A stretch of DNA of 64,000 bases from Clostridium sp. LS (GCF_002760435.1 NZ_AUUU01000066.1:23437-87436); one strand, 5' to 3'; shown: positions 18,373 through 29,981, counted from the stretch's first letter. Translations and numbers: made by a program. Notes: generated from the letters alone by a model not told the origin.

Positions 18373-19341
18373 TTATACTATTGAGATGCCGCCGGGTGAA
18401 CAAGCAGCCCCGCAAGTTGAACAATCACTTGTGCATTTAGGAGTATCGGCTAATTGAAGCTCTTCAACTATAAAGGTGCATTCTTCGATTTCAAACTTAA
18501 TACCATCGTTAAATGAAACTGAAGTATCGAAGAAGCTTATTTTTAACGGATAAATATAAAAATCACCATTGCCAAGATCATCGTAAGATTTTGGCTCGAA
18601 TTCATAAACTTTCTTATTGGGATCAATTACTGTAACCTTATTCTTTGATGAAAGAAGAGATTCAATATAACCATCTTCAGAAAAATTAACTGATTTTATC
18701 TCCTTAAAGAATGTGTAATTATTTGCATCAAAAGCTGAAATATTTCCTATTGGAGTTGAAATAGAAATTGGAGAGCTTGGTTCGAAAGCTTTTATATTTC
18801 CGTTTTCATAAATTGAAATACCAAGTCGAACTGATTGTATGCCCAGAGGTGTATCTATTTCTAATCTTTCATTTGGCCAAAGTGACAGGCCTTTAACATT
18901 ACCATTTTCATAAAAATATATTCCGGTTGTTCTTAAATTATAACTTCCAAAAGGAAAGGTTAAGTTTATTTCTTTACTTAAGTTATATTCTTGATCCTCG
19001 TCCCAATAAGCAGAAAGCTGTCCGTTTAAAGGAAAAATTCTATTGATATTTTCATTAGGGTAAAATGTGATTAATTCAGAGTTTATGATACCTATAGATG
19101 TTTCGATTGGTGTTTGTTCATTTAATGATATGCGTTGAATTACTCCATCTGAATAAAATGAAATTGATTTAATATACTTGCGTCTGATATCAATATAGTC
19201 GTATTGAGGAATTAAATCTCCGTATTTTGTTTTTAAAATATTAGGTTTTTTAGTAGTACAATCTTTTAAGTTACCATTTTCGTATAGGTTATAACTAGAT
19301 ATTCCTGAAATTGCTCCATAATTAGTTACAAAAGTCTCCAT
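18373..19341 (-). CDS. Unknown protein with YENGN repeats and Cys-rich tail
   Basis: A 322-residue protein I do not recognise as a named family. It repeats a short beta-type unit with G and hydrophobic ends: YENGNLKDC, YSDGVIQRI, YENGNVKGL, YENGNIKAF, SEDGYIESL, spaced about 40-60 residues, like MORN-type or YwqK-type repeats. The last 20 residues hold four Cys (CTSDCSTCGAACSPGG), which could bind a metal or an iron-sulfur cluster. No signal peptide. AGGAGG precedes the ATG. It lies downstream of the AnfO-like gene on the same strand, so it may be in one operon with it and linked to nitrogenase. Confidence 0.65.
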   Translation of the reverse strand: METFVTNYGAISGISSYNLYENGNLKDCTTKKPNILKTKYGDLIPQYDYIDIRRKYIKSISFYSDGVIQRISLNEQTPIETSIGIINSELITFYPNENINRIFPLNGQLSAYWDEDQEYNLSKEINLTFPFGSYNLRTTGIYFYENGNVKGLSLWPNERLEIDTPLGIQSVRLGISIYENGNIKAFEPSSPISISTPIGNISAFDANNYTFFKEIKSVNFSEDGYIESLLSSKNKVTVIDPNKKVYEFEPKSYDDLGNGDFYIYPLKISFFDTSVSFNDGIKFEIEECTFIVEELQLADTPKCTSDCSTCGAACSPGGISIV

Positions 19342-19397
19342 TATTATTCCTCCTCTACATTATATAATTAAATAAAATGCCTAATCTAATTAATTTT

Positions 19398-20033
19398 TTA
19401 TTTTGAGTTGCGCGTAGGGAAAATTGATACACTGATATTACCGTCTTTACGAGTAATAGTATGAAAGTTGTAGCCCATATTAGCTAATTCTCTGTCAAAC
19501 CATTTAGGTACATGATCACAAACGACTTCTAAACTTTCAAATTCCTCCTCTTTTAAAAAAAGGATTAAAATTTGCTTAGATGAAACTGTTCCGTCTTCTT
19601 GTAATAGTTTTTTTAAATCTATAGTGTAATTTCCGAACTTATCTATTTTTTCAGGGAAGAATTTGTTTGTGGCTTGAGATGCTAAGAGGGCTTCTTCTTT
19701 CTGAAGTTTGGTTTCAGAAATTAATACAGAATCTAAGAAATCACTTGGAGTTCCGTTAAGTTCATAAACATTGAAGCAATATGCTTCTAAAATACTAAAT
19801 AGCTGTCCGGAAACCTCTTTTGCAACTAATACTTTACAGTCATCTAGTTTTTCTATTAAGTTTGATAGGTTTTTTCTTATATTAACGATACTGCTATTAG
19901 TTGAAATAGAATATGGCAGACTCTTAGATTCTATCCATTCTTCATTTTCTTTTTTATAAAGCTTAATTTCTCCAGTGTCTAGCCAAGAGCATGTCTCACT
20001 ATAATCATTTAATAAAACTGCAATTGAATTCAT
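19398..20033 (-). CDS. anfO: AnfO-like nitrogenase accessory protein
   Basis: A 211-residue protein that resembles AnfO, an accessory protein known with iron-only nitrogenase: IAVLLNDYSETCSWLDTGEI at the start, KLDDCKVLVAKEVSGQLFSILEAYCFNVYEL in the middle and a C-terminal KEEEFESLEVVCDHVPKWFDREL block. AGGAG lies about ten bases before ATG 20033; an earlier in-frame start is less likely. It is divergent from vnfH with an 865-bp shared region. Its presence next to a vanadium-type enzyme is unusual; its biochemical job is not settled. Confidence 0.75.
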   Translation of the reverse strand: MNSIAVLLNDYSETCSWLDTGEIKLYKKENEEWIESKSLPYSISTNSSIVNIRKNLSNLIEKLDDCKVLVAKEVSGQLFSILEAYCFNVYELNGTPSDFLDSVLISETKLQKEEALLASQATNKFFPEKIDKFGNYTIDLKKLLQEDGTVSSKQILILFLKEEEFESLEVVCDHVPKWFDRELANMGYNFHTITRKDGNISVSIFPTRNSK

Positions 20034-20224
20034 ATAAATCACTCTCCTAAAAATAATATAAATATACAATTAACTCAGACGCAATGTATGAAATTGGTCT
20101 AAACGTGATGTATTGTTATAATTATAGAAGGTATAATGCATAAAATCAACTAGTTTTTGCTACATATAATTAATTTTAACTTCAAACAAACTGACTATTA
20201 TGGGAAAAATTAATCAAAAATATG

Positions 20225-20366
20225 TTGACATTAACAAAAAATACACGTAAAATGACTACAAAGTCAAATTAAACGACATCAAATTGTACCAAAACATATG
20301 AAACAAAACTAAGTGGAAAAAATAAATAAAAAAACTATTGACAAACTATAAAATTGAACGTAAAAT
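20225..20366 (+). promoter_or_regulatory. Two tandem sigma-A promoters of the vnf operon
   Basis: TTGACA (20225-20230), 17 bases, TAAAAT (20248-20253); and TTGACA (20338-20343), 17 bases, TAAAAT (20361-20366). Both -10 boxes sit in the same context, CGTAAAATgACTACAA and CGTAAAATaACTACAA, so the promoter was duplicated 113 bp apart. No sigma-54 (GG-N10-GC) site is seen, in line with other clostridial nif genes. The resulting vnfH leader is over 500 bases. Confidence 0.75.
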
Positions 20367-20505
20367 AACTACAAGATCATAAATAAATAGCACAATTGCT
20401 ATTGATTTCCACACAGAACTAAACAAAATGTGATGAAATGTGATATAGTAGAACAGCATACAAATAAACAAATTAATCATATTTTGTTTAGTAAAATAAA
20501 ATTTC

Positions 20506-20742
20506 TTATACAAAGGCGTATAATTACAATCTCAGATAGTTATAACGCATTATCTTAAAAGTATAATTCTAAATACTTCTATTATACAAAGATGTATAGT
20601 TAAGTAACTTAAGTAGTTATAACATACAGTATTTGTTCTTAATCAAATCGAAAAATTTTCCTTATACAACGACGTATATTTAAATTTGTGTAATTAAGAT
20701 ACAAAAATTAAAACTTCATATAAGTTAAGTGCAACGGCGCAT
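20506..20742 (+). promoter_or_regulatory. Four tandem hexaloop hairpins in the vnfH leader (ANTAR-target-like)
   Basis: Hairpin 1: TTATAC/GTATAA (20506-20523), loop AAAGGC. Hairpin 2: ATTATAC/GTATAGT (20581-20600), loop AAAGAT. Hairpin 3: TATAC/GTATA (20663-20678), loop AACGAC. Hairpin 4: GTGC/GCAT (20729-20742), loop AACGGC. All loops have A1 and G4, and the stems 1-3 share a TATAC/GTATA core. Spacing is 66-82 bases. Unlike the other leaders I see no strong terminator between them, so they could act as binding or processing sites rather than as switch partners. Confidence 0.65.
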
Positions 20743-20877
20743 ATATTTTATAATTATTAGATTTTACATCATTAAATAATAAGATTTATATTATTGAAAA
20801 ATGATATTTTTAGTCAATAGTATTACTTCTTAATTATAATGATTAAAATATATATTAAAATTATTAAACTATATTAA

Positions 20878-21723
<846 letters not shown>

Positions 21724-21742
21724 AAAATAATAGGAGGTGTAG

Positions 21743-23161
<1,419 letters not shown>

Positions 23162-23185
23162 TACTTATTGAGTGAGGTGAAGATT

Positions 23186-23527
23186 GTGGAGAATAATGTA
23201 AATGAATTATATAAATATATTCAAAAAAAATATTTATGGCAATTCTATTCAAGAAATTGGGATAGAGAAAACAATATTAATGGTATTTTAGATGCAGCAA
23301 AAGAACTACTAATAACAGGAAAGTGTTCTTTAGGTGACAGTTTAACAGATAAACATTATTATAGTGAAGCTAAAATTGTTGTCAATGATATAAAAAGAGA
23401 CTTGAAATTTATTGAAGGCTTAAATGAAAAAGGTGTTACAGAATTAATAGACAGAGTTAAGGCGAAATTAATTGATGTTACCGTTACAAATTCATTAAAT
23501 GGAGAACTTAATGTTTCGTACTATTAA
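23186..23527 (+). CDS. vnfG: Vanadium nitrogenase delta subunit
   Basis: A small subunit found only in V and Fe-only nitrogenases. The typical motif LWQFYSRNWDRE stands at about residues 18-29, and ITGKCSLGDS and a final NSLNGELN also match the family. GTG at 23186 gives 113 residues, the usual VnfG length, with GAGGTG six bases before it; an earlier TTG at 23168 overlaps no good site. It lies between vnfD and vnfK, as in other alternative nitrogenase operons. Confidence 0.92.
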   Translation: MENNVNELYKYIQKKYLWQFYSRNWDRENNINGILDAAKELLITGKCSLGDSLTDKHYYSEAKIVVNDIKRDLKFIEGLNEKGVTELIDRVKAKLIDVTVTNSLNGELNVSYY

Positions 23528-23578
23528 CAGTAATATTAATAAACACAAAAGTATTAATTTAGGAGAAGAGGTGAAAGT

Positions 23579-24964
23579 ATGTCTTGTTCTTTACAGGAAA
23601 AAGAAAGAAAAGGAATAATAAATCCTATATTCACTTGTCAACCTGCGGGTGCTCAATTTGTTGGTATAGGAATTAAAGATTGCATACCACTAGTACATGG
23701 TGGACAAGGATGTTGTATGTTCGTAAGACTATTATTTGCACAACATTTTAACGAGAATTTTGATATTGCTTCATCATCAGTTCATGAGAGTACTGCTGTA
23801 TTTGGAGGACTAGCTCAAGCTGAAGAAGCAGTAATGACTATGATAGGAAGATATCCACATTTAAGGATTCTCCCAATTATAACAACATGCTCAACTGAAA
23901 CAATAGGTGATGATATTGACGGACTAGTACTAAAATTAGAAAAGAGAATTAAAAAGGAATTCCCTGATCGTGAAGTAATATTAGTACCAGTCCATACACC
24001 AAGTTATACTGGAAGCCAAATAACTGGTTACGATACTGCTATCAATGATATTGTAACAAAAGTAGCTAAAGAAGGCAAGAAAAATAATAAAATCAATGTA
24101 TTTACTGGATGGGTAAACCCAGGTGATGTAAAAGAAGTTAAACATATATTTAATGAAATGCAAATAGAAGGTAATTTCTTGATGGATACAGAGAGTTTTG
24201 ATGCTCCAACTATGCCAGGTAAGGATTCATTTGCATATGGCAGCACTACTGTTGAAGATTTAGAAGACAGTGCTAATGCAAAAGCTTCAGTAGTTTTATG
24301 TAAATATGAAGGTGGTAAAGCAGCTAAAACTTTAGAAACTAAGTTTAAGGTTCCAGCAATAATTGATAGTATGCCAATAGGAATTAAAAATACAGATAAA
24401 TTCCTAATGAATTTAACAAAATTGACTGATAGAAAAGTACCAGAATCTTTAGCTATAGAACGTGGTAAAGCGATTGATGCAATAGCTGACCTTGCTCACA
24501 TGTTCTTTGCTGATAAAAAAGTTGCTATTTATGGTGATCCGGATTTAGTTTTAGCATTAGCAGAATTCTGCTTAGAATGTGAAATGAAACCTGTATTATT
24601 ACTATTAGGTGATGATAATAAAGGATATTCTAGAGATCCAAGAATTGAAGAATTGAAGAATAAAGTTGATTTTGATATGCAAATCATTACTAATGCTGAT
24701 CTTTGGGATTTAGAAAGCAGAATAAAAAATAAAGAAGTAGAAGTAGATTTAATCATGGGACATTCAAAAGGTAGATATGTTGCTATTGATAATGAAATTC
24801 CTATGGTTAGAGTAGGATTCCCTACTTTCGATAGAGCCGGAATATATAGAAATCCAGTTATAGGATATAATGGTGCTATATATTTAGCTGAAACTATGGC
24901 AAATGCATTATTCTCACATATGGAATATAAGCATGAAAGAGAATGGGTATTAAATGTTTGGTAA
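23579..24964 (+). CDS. vnfK: Vanadium nitrogenase beta subunit
   Basis: A 461-residue subunit that shares the P cluster with VnfD. Cys ligands lie in FTCQPAGAQ, GGQGCCMFVR and IITTCSTETIGDD. The C-terminus MVRVGFPTFDRAG...NPVIGYNGAIYLAETMANALF...WVLNVW closely follows known VnfK. A long hairpin downstream (25018-25051) separates it from vnfE. Confidence 0.93.
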   Translation: MSCSLQEKERKGIINPIFTCQPAGAQFVGIGIKDCIPLVHGGQGCCMFVRLLFAQHFNENFDIASSSVHESTAVFGGLAQAEEAVMTMIGRYPHLRILPIITTCSTETIGDDIDGLVLKLEKRIKKEFPDREVILVPVHTPSYTGSQITGYDTAINDIVTKVAKEGKKNNKINVFTGWVNPGDVKEVKHIFNEMQIEGNFLMDTESFDAPTMPGKDSFAYGSTTVEDLEDSANAKASVVLCKYEGGKAAKTLETKFKVPAIIDSMPIGIKNTDKFLMNLTKLTDRKVPESLAIERGKAIDAIADLAHMFFADKKVAIYGDPDLVLALAEFCLECEMKPVLLLLGDDNKGYSRDPRIEELKNKVDFDMQIITNADLWDLESRIKNKEVEVDLIMGHSKGRYVAIDNEIPMVRVGFPTFDRAGIYRNPVIGYNGAIYLAETMANALFSHMEYKHEREWVLNVW

Positions 24965-25017
24965 AAAAATATACCTATTATAAAAACTGATAAAATCTCA
25001 CAATTTTATAATATAGA

Positions 25018-25051
25018 GAATATGTCCTAATTAAGGTATTAGGACATATTC
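25018..25051 (+). terminator. Perfect 14-bp hairpin between vnfK and vnfE
   Basis: GAATATGTCCTAAT and its exact complement surround a six-base loop (TAAGGT). Only short T runs follow. It probably lowers read-through into the assembly genes vnfEN, or protects the 3' end of the structural mRNA. Confidence 0.65.
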
Positions 25052-25100
25052 CTTATTAAAATAATTTATTTAAAATTTATATTTAAGGAGGGCGATTGTT

Positions 25101-26636
25101 ATGAGTAAAAAGTCAGATAATGACAGTAGTGTAGTTTTTCAAGGAAGATTAAGTGAACTGTATAGGTTAGCAAAGGAAGGAAAAATTCCAACAAGTCTTC
25201 AAGGTAGTCATACACGTCCTTGTAAATTTTGGACAGCAACCAAAATATTAAGTGGAATAAATAATTCTGTTATTATTACACACGGTCCTAGTGGCTGTGC
25301 TTATGGAGTTAAAAAAACTTATAAATTAACAAATTCACGAAATAGTGGATCAATATATGAACCTGTCATAAGTACTAATATGGATGAAAAAAAGGTGGTT
25401 TATGGCGGTGATAAAGAATTAGATGGAGCAATCTCAGAAGTAGATGAAAAATATCATCCTGATGTGATTTTTGTAGCATCAAGTTGTGCTACAGGCATTA
25501 TAGGAGATAATATAGATGCAATTGTTGAAAAAAAGAGCAAAGAAATAAATGCAGAAATTATGGCGATACATTGTGAAGGATTTGCAGGGGAATACAGAAG
25601 CGGATTTGACTTAGTTTTTGAACAGATGGTAAAGCTTATGGATCCTCCAAGTAAAGAATTAAAAGAAGAATTAAAACACTCAGTAAATATTGTTGGTGGA
25701 AAGATGGGAGCTGAGAGAACTGAGGTTCAGACAGATGTTAAAGAATTAATAAGGCTTGTAACTGAAATGGGAGCAAAGGTTAATTCTATTATAGCTGGTA
25801 ACTGTACCTTGGAAGAACTAAAGAGAGCACCAAGTGTAGCAGTAAATTGTGCTTTATGTTTAGACATTGGCTATGCTATGGGAAATACCATGCTAAAAGA
25901 GTTTAATACACCATTAAATTCTACAATACTACCTTATGGTATCGAAGCTACAAAAAAGTGGCTTAAGGGTGCGGCAAAATACTTACACATGGAAGCTGAA
26001 GCGGAGGCTTTAATAAAGAAAGAATTTGAAGAAATAAAACAAGAATTTGAAGAAGCTAAGGAAAAGTTAAAAGGAAAAACAGCAATAATAGAAGGACATG
26101 ATGCTGTAAAATGTTTATCCATTGCACATATGTTAGAAAGAGATTTTGGAATGGATCCAATAATATATAATTTTCACCCTTGGAGCACTGATGCAAGACA
26201 AACTAGTATAGATTATTTGTTGGAGACAGGTATGGATCCTAAAATATTAATTACTAAAGGAACCTTGGCTTTTGGAAAATATGAATCTATGAAACAAACT
26301 GAAGAAGAATTAATGAGTTTTATTGGTGATTTAAATCCAGAAACTACAGTTTATTTTGGTTCTTCCCTAAGTTTTCCTAAGATTCCTGTTGTTGATTTAA
26401 ATGCTATCTTAAATAGACCTAGATTTGGCTTTAAAGGTGCATTGAAGGTGGCGAAGTGTATTAACACAGCACTTCAGTATTCTTTTAGAGAGAGGAGTGC
26501 AATGTTTAAAAAAATAGTATTTCCAGAAGAAAGTGTAGGATTAACTTCAAATTCACTTACGTCTAAACTTGGAAGTGACCTTCCGGATTGTACTATGTAT
26601 GGAGAAAGGAGAAGAGGAAAATGTATGATGAGTTAA
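25101..26636 (+). CDS. vnfE: FeV-cofactor scaffold protein, NifE/VnfE type
   Basis: A 511-residue homologue of nitrogenase alpha subunit used as scaffold for cofactor maturation. It has RPCKFWTATKILSGI near the start, GPSGCAYG, SSCATGIIGDN and SVNIVGGK, but lacks the full catalytic set. AAGGAGG precedes ATG. The C-terminal tail (about the last 40 residues, FKKIVFPEESVG to GKCMMS) extends beyond the usual end and overlaps vnfN by 16 bases. Placement directly after vnfHDGK favours vnfE over a nifE of a separate Mo system; sequence alone cannot exclude that it also serves Mo enzyme. Confidence 0.87.
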   Translation: MSKKSDNDSSVVFQGRLSELYRLAKEGKIPTSLQGSHTRPCKFWTATKILSGINNSVIITHGPSGCAYGVKKTYKLTNSRNSGSIYEPVISTNMDEKKVVYGGDKELDGAISEVDEKYHPDVIFVASSCATGIIGDNIDAIVEKKSKEINAEIMAIHCEGFAGEYRSGFDLVFEQMVKLMDPPSKELKEELKHSVNIVGGKMGAERTEVQTDVKELIRLVTEMGAKVNSIIAGNCTLEELKRAPSVAVNCALCLDIGYAMGNTMLKEFNTPLNSTILPYGIEATKKWLKGAAKYLHMEAEAEALIKKEFEEIKQEFEEAKEKLKGKTAIIEGHDAVKCLSIAHMLERDFGMDPIIYNFHPWSTDARQTSIDYLLETGMDPKILITKGTLAFGKYESMKQTEEELMSFIGDLNPETTVYFGSSLSFPKIPVVDLNAILNRPRFGFKGALKVAKCINTALQYSFRERSAMFKKIVFPEESVGLTSNSLTSKLGSDLPDCTMYGERRRGKCMMS

Positions 26637-27964
26637 AGTTTAGCAATTGTAATCATAGTAAAGATCCATTAATTGGATGTGCTTTAGAAGGAGTTTCAAG
26701 TGTAATAGCTGGAATAAAAGATGTAAGCATTGTAATACATTCTCCTCAAGGGTGTTCATCTACGGTAGCATCTGCGTTTGATAGTCATGAAGTTGATTTT
26801 ACCAAGAGAAAGGTAGGATGTACGAGATTATTTGAATCAGATATTATTTTAGGTGCATCAGAAAAACTTACTAATCTTATAAAGGATGCTGACAATACGT
26901 TTAATACAAAGGTAATGTTTGTAGTAGGAACATGTGCAGCAGATATTATTGGTGAAGATATAAAAGGATTGTGTGATTCGCTTCAAAGTGAAATTAAATC
27001 TAAATTAATACCAGTATTTGCAGGTGGTTTTAGAGGAAATGCTTATGATGGGATAGATATAGGTCTTAAGGAATTATTGAATTTTATTGAAAAAAGTGAA
27101 GATAAAATTGCTAATACTGTAAATATAATTGCTCCTCAGGGCAGCATAAATCCAACGTGGTGGGCAGATTTAAATTGGTTAAAGAGCTCATTGGATTTTT
27201 TAGGAATAAGAGTTCAAACCATAATACCATATGATATTTCTTTAGAAGACTTAAAAGATGCTAGTAAAGCATCTGCAAACATTTTGCTGAGCCAAGATGT
27301 AGGGTATAAATTCTGTAAAAAGATGGAGGAAGAATTTAATGTTCCATTAATACTTAATGATATTCCTCTACCTATTGGTTTAGAAAATACAGCAAGATGG
27401 TTAAGGGAATTAGGCAAATATTTTAAAGTTGAAAAAAGAGTAGAGAAGTTAATTAAACAAGGTGAAGATTCTGTGATTAGCATTCTTAGAAGAAGGGCGC
27501 TTATGATTATACCAAGATATCGTAACTGTAAGATAGCAATATCAGCCGATGCAACCATGGGAATAGGCCTTGTTAGAATGTTATTTAAGGAATTAGAAAT
27601 GATTCCTGAATTAATACTTTTAAGATCAAGTAATAGTGAAATGAGTAAAATTCTAGATAAGGAATTAAAAGAACTGTGTATTAATCCGAAAGTTGCTTTT
27701 GGTGTTGATGGTTATCAGATAAAAGAAGCTTTAAAATCTGTTTATGTAGATTCTATTATAGGTTCTTCATGGGAGAAATATATAGGAGAAGAAGTTGGAA
27801 TTAAACTTGCTTTTGATAATTTTTCTCCTACAAACCGAGATGTATATGTTGATAGAGCTTATATGGGATACGATGGAATGCTTAATATGTTGGAGATAAT
27901 AGGGAATGATTGGGAAAGGGCTTATCGATCAAAGGAGATTGATTGGGCAGAAAGTTTTAAGTAA
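26621..27964 (+). CDS. vnfN: FeV-cofactor scaffold protein, NifN/VnfN type
   Basis: A 447-residue partner of VnfE, beta-subunit-like: GCALEGVSSVIAGI, SPQGCSSTVAS, VGTCAADIIGED, and a terminal VDRAYMGYDGMLNMLEI. No NifB domain is fused, unlike nifN-B of C. pasteurianum; nifB is a separate gene here at 30167. ATG 26621 is nine bases after AAGGAG (26606-26611), inside the end of vnfE, so the two are translationally coupled. Confidence 0.87.
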   Translation: MYDELKFSNCNHSKDPLIGCALEGVSSVIAGIKDVSIVIHSPQGCSSTVASAFDSHEVDFTKRKVGCTRLFESDIILGASEKLTNLIKDADNTFNTKVMFVVGTCAADIIGEDIKGLCDSLQSEIKSKLIPVFAGGFRGNAYDGIDIGLKELLNFIEKSEDKIANTVNIIAPQGSINPTWWADLNWLKSSLDFLGIRVQTIIPYDISLEDLKDASKASANILLSQDVGYKFCKKMEEEFNVPLILNDIPLPIGLENTARWLRELGKYFKVEKRVEKLIKQGEDSVISILRRRALMIIPRYRNCKIAISADATMGIGLVRMLFKELEMIPELILLRSSNSEMSKILDKELKELCINPKVAFGVDGYQIKEALKSVYVDSIIGSSWEKYIGEEVGIKLAFDNFSPTNRDVYVDRAYMGYDGMLNMLEIIGNDWERAYRSKEIDWAESFK

Positions 27965-28123
27965 ACCTTAGACTGATAAAATATTGAGGAGTTATTGAGA
28001 AATTTAAAGCAACATGACGGAGGATTTATCATAATGGGGCCTATTGCTAGGTTATTGAAATGGCATGTATTTATTGCTATAGTAAAAGTATCGTAATTAC
28101 ATTAGGAAAGAAGGATGCATTTT

Positions 28124-29095
28124 ATGGAGAATAATACCCCACTAACACCCCAAGAAGTTGCTGACATGTTAAAGATATCCAAGAGTACTGTATATGAACT
28201 AATTAAGAAAAATTCCATTAATTCATATAAAGTTGGAAAGAAATTACGTATAGATTTAAAGGATGTAGAAGAGTATAAAAATAAAACAAAGACTGTATTA
28301 AATAATGAGGAAAATAATTTTAAAGAGAGAGATACTGTTCAGTTAATTGGAAGCCTTAATAATTCGTATACTACTAATTATAATATGGCATCTCAATTTA
28401 TTATCTGTGGTCAAGACATAATTTTAGACATATTATCACGTCATTTAGAAATGCGTATTAGTGGTATTCATAATTTAAGATATTATCAGGGAAGTTATAA
28501 TAGTCTTTACTCACTATATAAAGGTAAAGCTACAATAGCAACAGCACATATGTGGGATAGGAAAACTGGATTATATAATACTCCTTTTGTTGAAAAAATG
28601 CTTCCAGGTACACCTTGTATTTTAATTAATCTAGCATACATAAATGTAGGATATTATGTTGCAAAAGGAAATCCTAAAAACATTTTGTCTTGGGATGACT
28701 TAGGGAGAAAGGATATTACAATAATAAATAGAGAAAAAGGCAGCGGAACAAGAGTTTTATTAGATGAACGAATACAGGAGATGAAAATTCCTTCTAGAAG
28801 TATTATAGGCTATGAAAGAGAATGCCTTGCGCATATTGCTGTTGCCAGTGCTATTGCAAGAGGTGAAGCAGATTTTGGATTAGGTTCAGAAAAAGCATCT
28901 TATCAAGTTAAAGATATTGATTTTGTTCCACTTCAAAAAGAACAATATGATTTAATTATTAAAAAAGAGGATTTAAATTTACCTGGTGTTAATGCTGTTT
29001 TAGATATTATTAGATCAGAAGAATTTAAAGCGGAAGTATCTAGTTTGGGTGGATATGATGTTTCTCGATTAGGGGAAGTAATTGGTGAAACTTAA
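28124..29095 (+). CDS. HTH / metal-oxyanion-binding-domain regulator 3
   Basis: A 323-residue paralogue of the regulators at 2192 and 17286: LTPQEVADMLKISKSTVYELIKK, then FIICGQDIILDILSRHLEM, AHMWDRKTGLYN, INREKGSGTRVLLDE and FVPLQKEQYDLIIK. ATG 28124 lies nine bases after AAGG of 28111-28114; ATG 28115 is too close. It lies inside the vnf cluster between vnfN and nifI1 and is closed by a strong terminator, so it may act on the cluster itself, for example sensing vanadate or molybdate. Confidence 0.82.
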   Translation: MENNTPLTPQEVADMLKISKSTVYELIKKNSINSYKVGKKLRIDLKDVEEYKNKTKTVLNNEENNFKERDTVQLIGSLNNSYTTNYNMASQFIICGQDIILDILSRHLEMRISGIHNLRYYQGSYNSLYSLYKGKATIATAHMWDRKTGLYNTPFVEKMLPGTPCILINLAYINVGYYVAKGNPKNILSWDDLGRKDITIINREKGSGTRVLLDERIQEMKIPSRSIIGYERECLAHIAVASAIARGEADFGLGSEKASYQVKDIDFVPLQKEQYDLIIKKEDLNLPGVNAVLDIIRSEEFKAEVSSLGGYDVSRLGEVIGET

Positions 29096-29123
29096 TAATA
29101 TATTAATATAATTAATGACAATG

Positions 29124-29157
29124 AGGTCTAATTCATTTAATGAATTAGACCTTTTTT
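29124..29157 (+). terminator. Intrinsic terminator after regulator 3
   Basis: AGGTCTAATTCA pairs with TGAATTAGACCT (29141-29152) and is followed by six T. It separates the vnf-regulator unit from nifI1-nifI2-nifB. Confidence 0.92.
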
Positions 29158-29250
29158 GTTAAGGATACATTAATTTTAGTACCAAGGCAGGTTTCATAAT
29201 AATGGGATATTGCTTTAGTAATATATTAAAAAGATAGGAGTGGTTAAATT

Positions 29251-29577
29251 ATGTACATGATTCGATCAATTATCAGACCGGAAAAGGTAAATGCGGTATT
29301 AGCAGCATTATTAGAAGCTGGTTATCCTCAAATTACCAAGATGGATGTATTTGGGAGAGGTAAACAAAAGGGAATAAGAGTTGGAAGTGTTGAATATGAT
29401 GAACTTCCTAAAGAAATGCTTATGATAACTGTAGGAAATGATGCAAAGGATGAAGTAATTAAGATTATTATGGATAATGCCAGAACAGGTGATAAAGGAA
29501 CATTTGGAGATGGAAAGATTTTTGTAACTGAAGTTGAAGAAGTTTATACAGTTAGTAGTGGAAGACAAGGCTTGTAA
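29251..29577 (+). CDS. nifI1: PII-type nitrogenase regulator NifI1
   Basis: A 108-residue PII family protein with IIRPEKVNAVLAALLEAGYPQIT, FGRGKQKGI at the T-loop, and the ligand-pocket GTFGDGKIFV. NifI1 and NifI2 together switch nitrogenase activity off in response to fixed nitrogen in archaea and clostridia by binding the enzyme. In most nif operons they lie between nifH and nifD; here they follow vnfEN. Confidence 0.9.
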   Translation: MYMIRSIIRPEKVNAVLAALLEAGYPQITKMDVFGRGKQKGIRVGSVEYDELPKEMLMITVGNDAKDEVIKIIMDNARTGDKGTFGDGKIFVTEVEEVYTVSSGRQGL

Positions 29578-29597
29578 AAGCAAGGAGGAAAATAATT

Positions 29598-29981
29598 ATG
29601 AAAGAGATAATGTGTATTATCCGACTAAATAAGGTAAGCCAAACTAAGGAAGCACTTTATGAGGCTGGATTTCCAGCAGTTACATTTATAAAAGTATTTG
29701 GTAGAGGGAAAAAATCACTAGATCAAGCCATAGCTGAGACTTTTATAGAGTCAGGAAAGAAGGTTCCAGCATCTTATGATGAAAGTGTCTCTGAAAAGGG
29801 AAGATTAATTCCTAAGAGATTAATCACATTGATGGTAAGTGATGATAAAGTAAAGACAGTTGTAGATACTATAATTGCTGTTAATTCTACGGGTTCTCCT
29901 GGAGATGGAAAGATATTTGTATTGCCAGTTAAAGAAGCCTATAGAGTAAGAGACAGAGAATCAGGAACTGAAATATTATAA
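29598..29981 (+). CDS. nifI2: PII-type nitrogenase regulator NifI2
   Basis: A 127-residue partner of NifI1 with the longer T-loop typical of NifI2 (after FGRGKKSLDQ) and SPGDGKIFVLP. It follows NifI1 by 20 bases with its own AGGAGG. Confidence 0.9.
   Translation: MKEIMCIIRLNKVSQTKEALYEAGFPAVTFIKVFGRGKKSLDQAIAETFIESGKKVPASYDESVSEKGRLIPKRLITLMVSDDKVKTVVDTIIAVNSTGSPGDGKIFVLPVKEAYRVRDRESGTEIL

Noticed and set aside
26588..26620. Earlier start of vnfN
   Set aside because: It lies within vnfE without a site; ATG 26621 has AAGGAG at the right distance.
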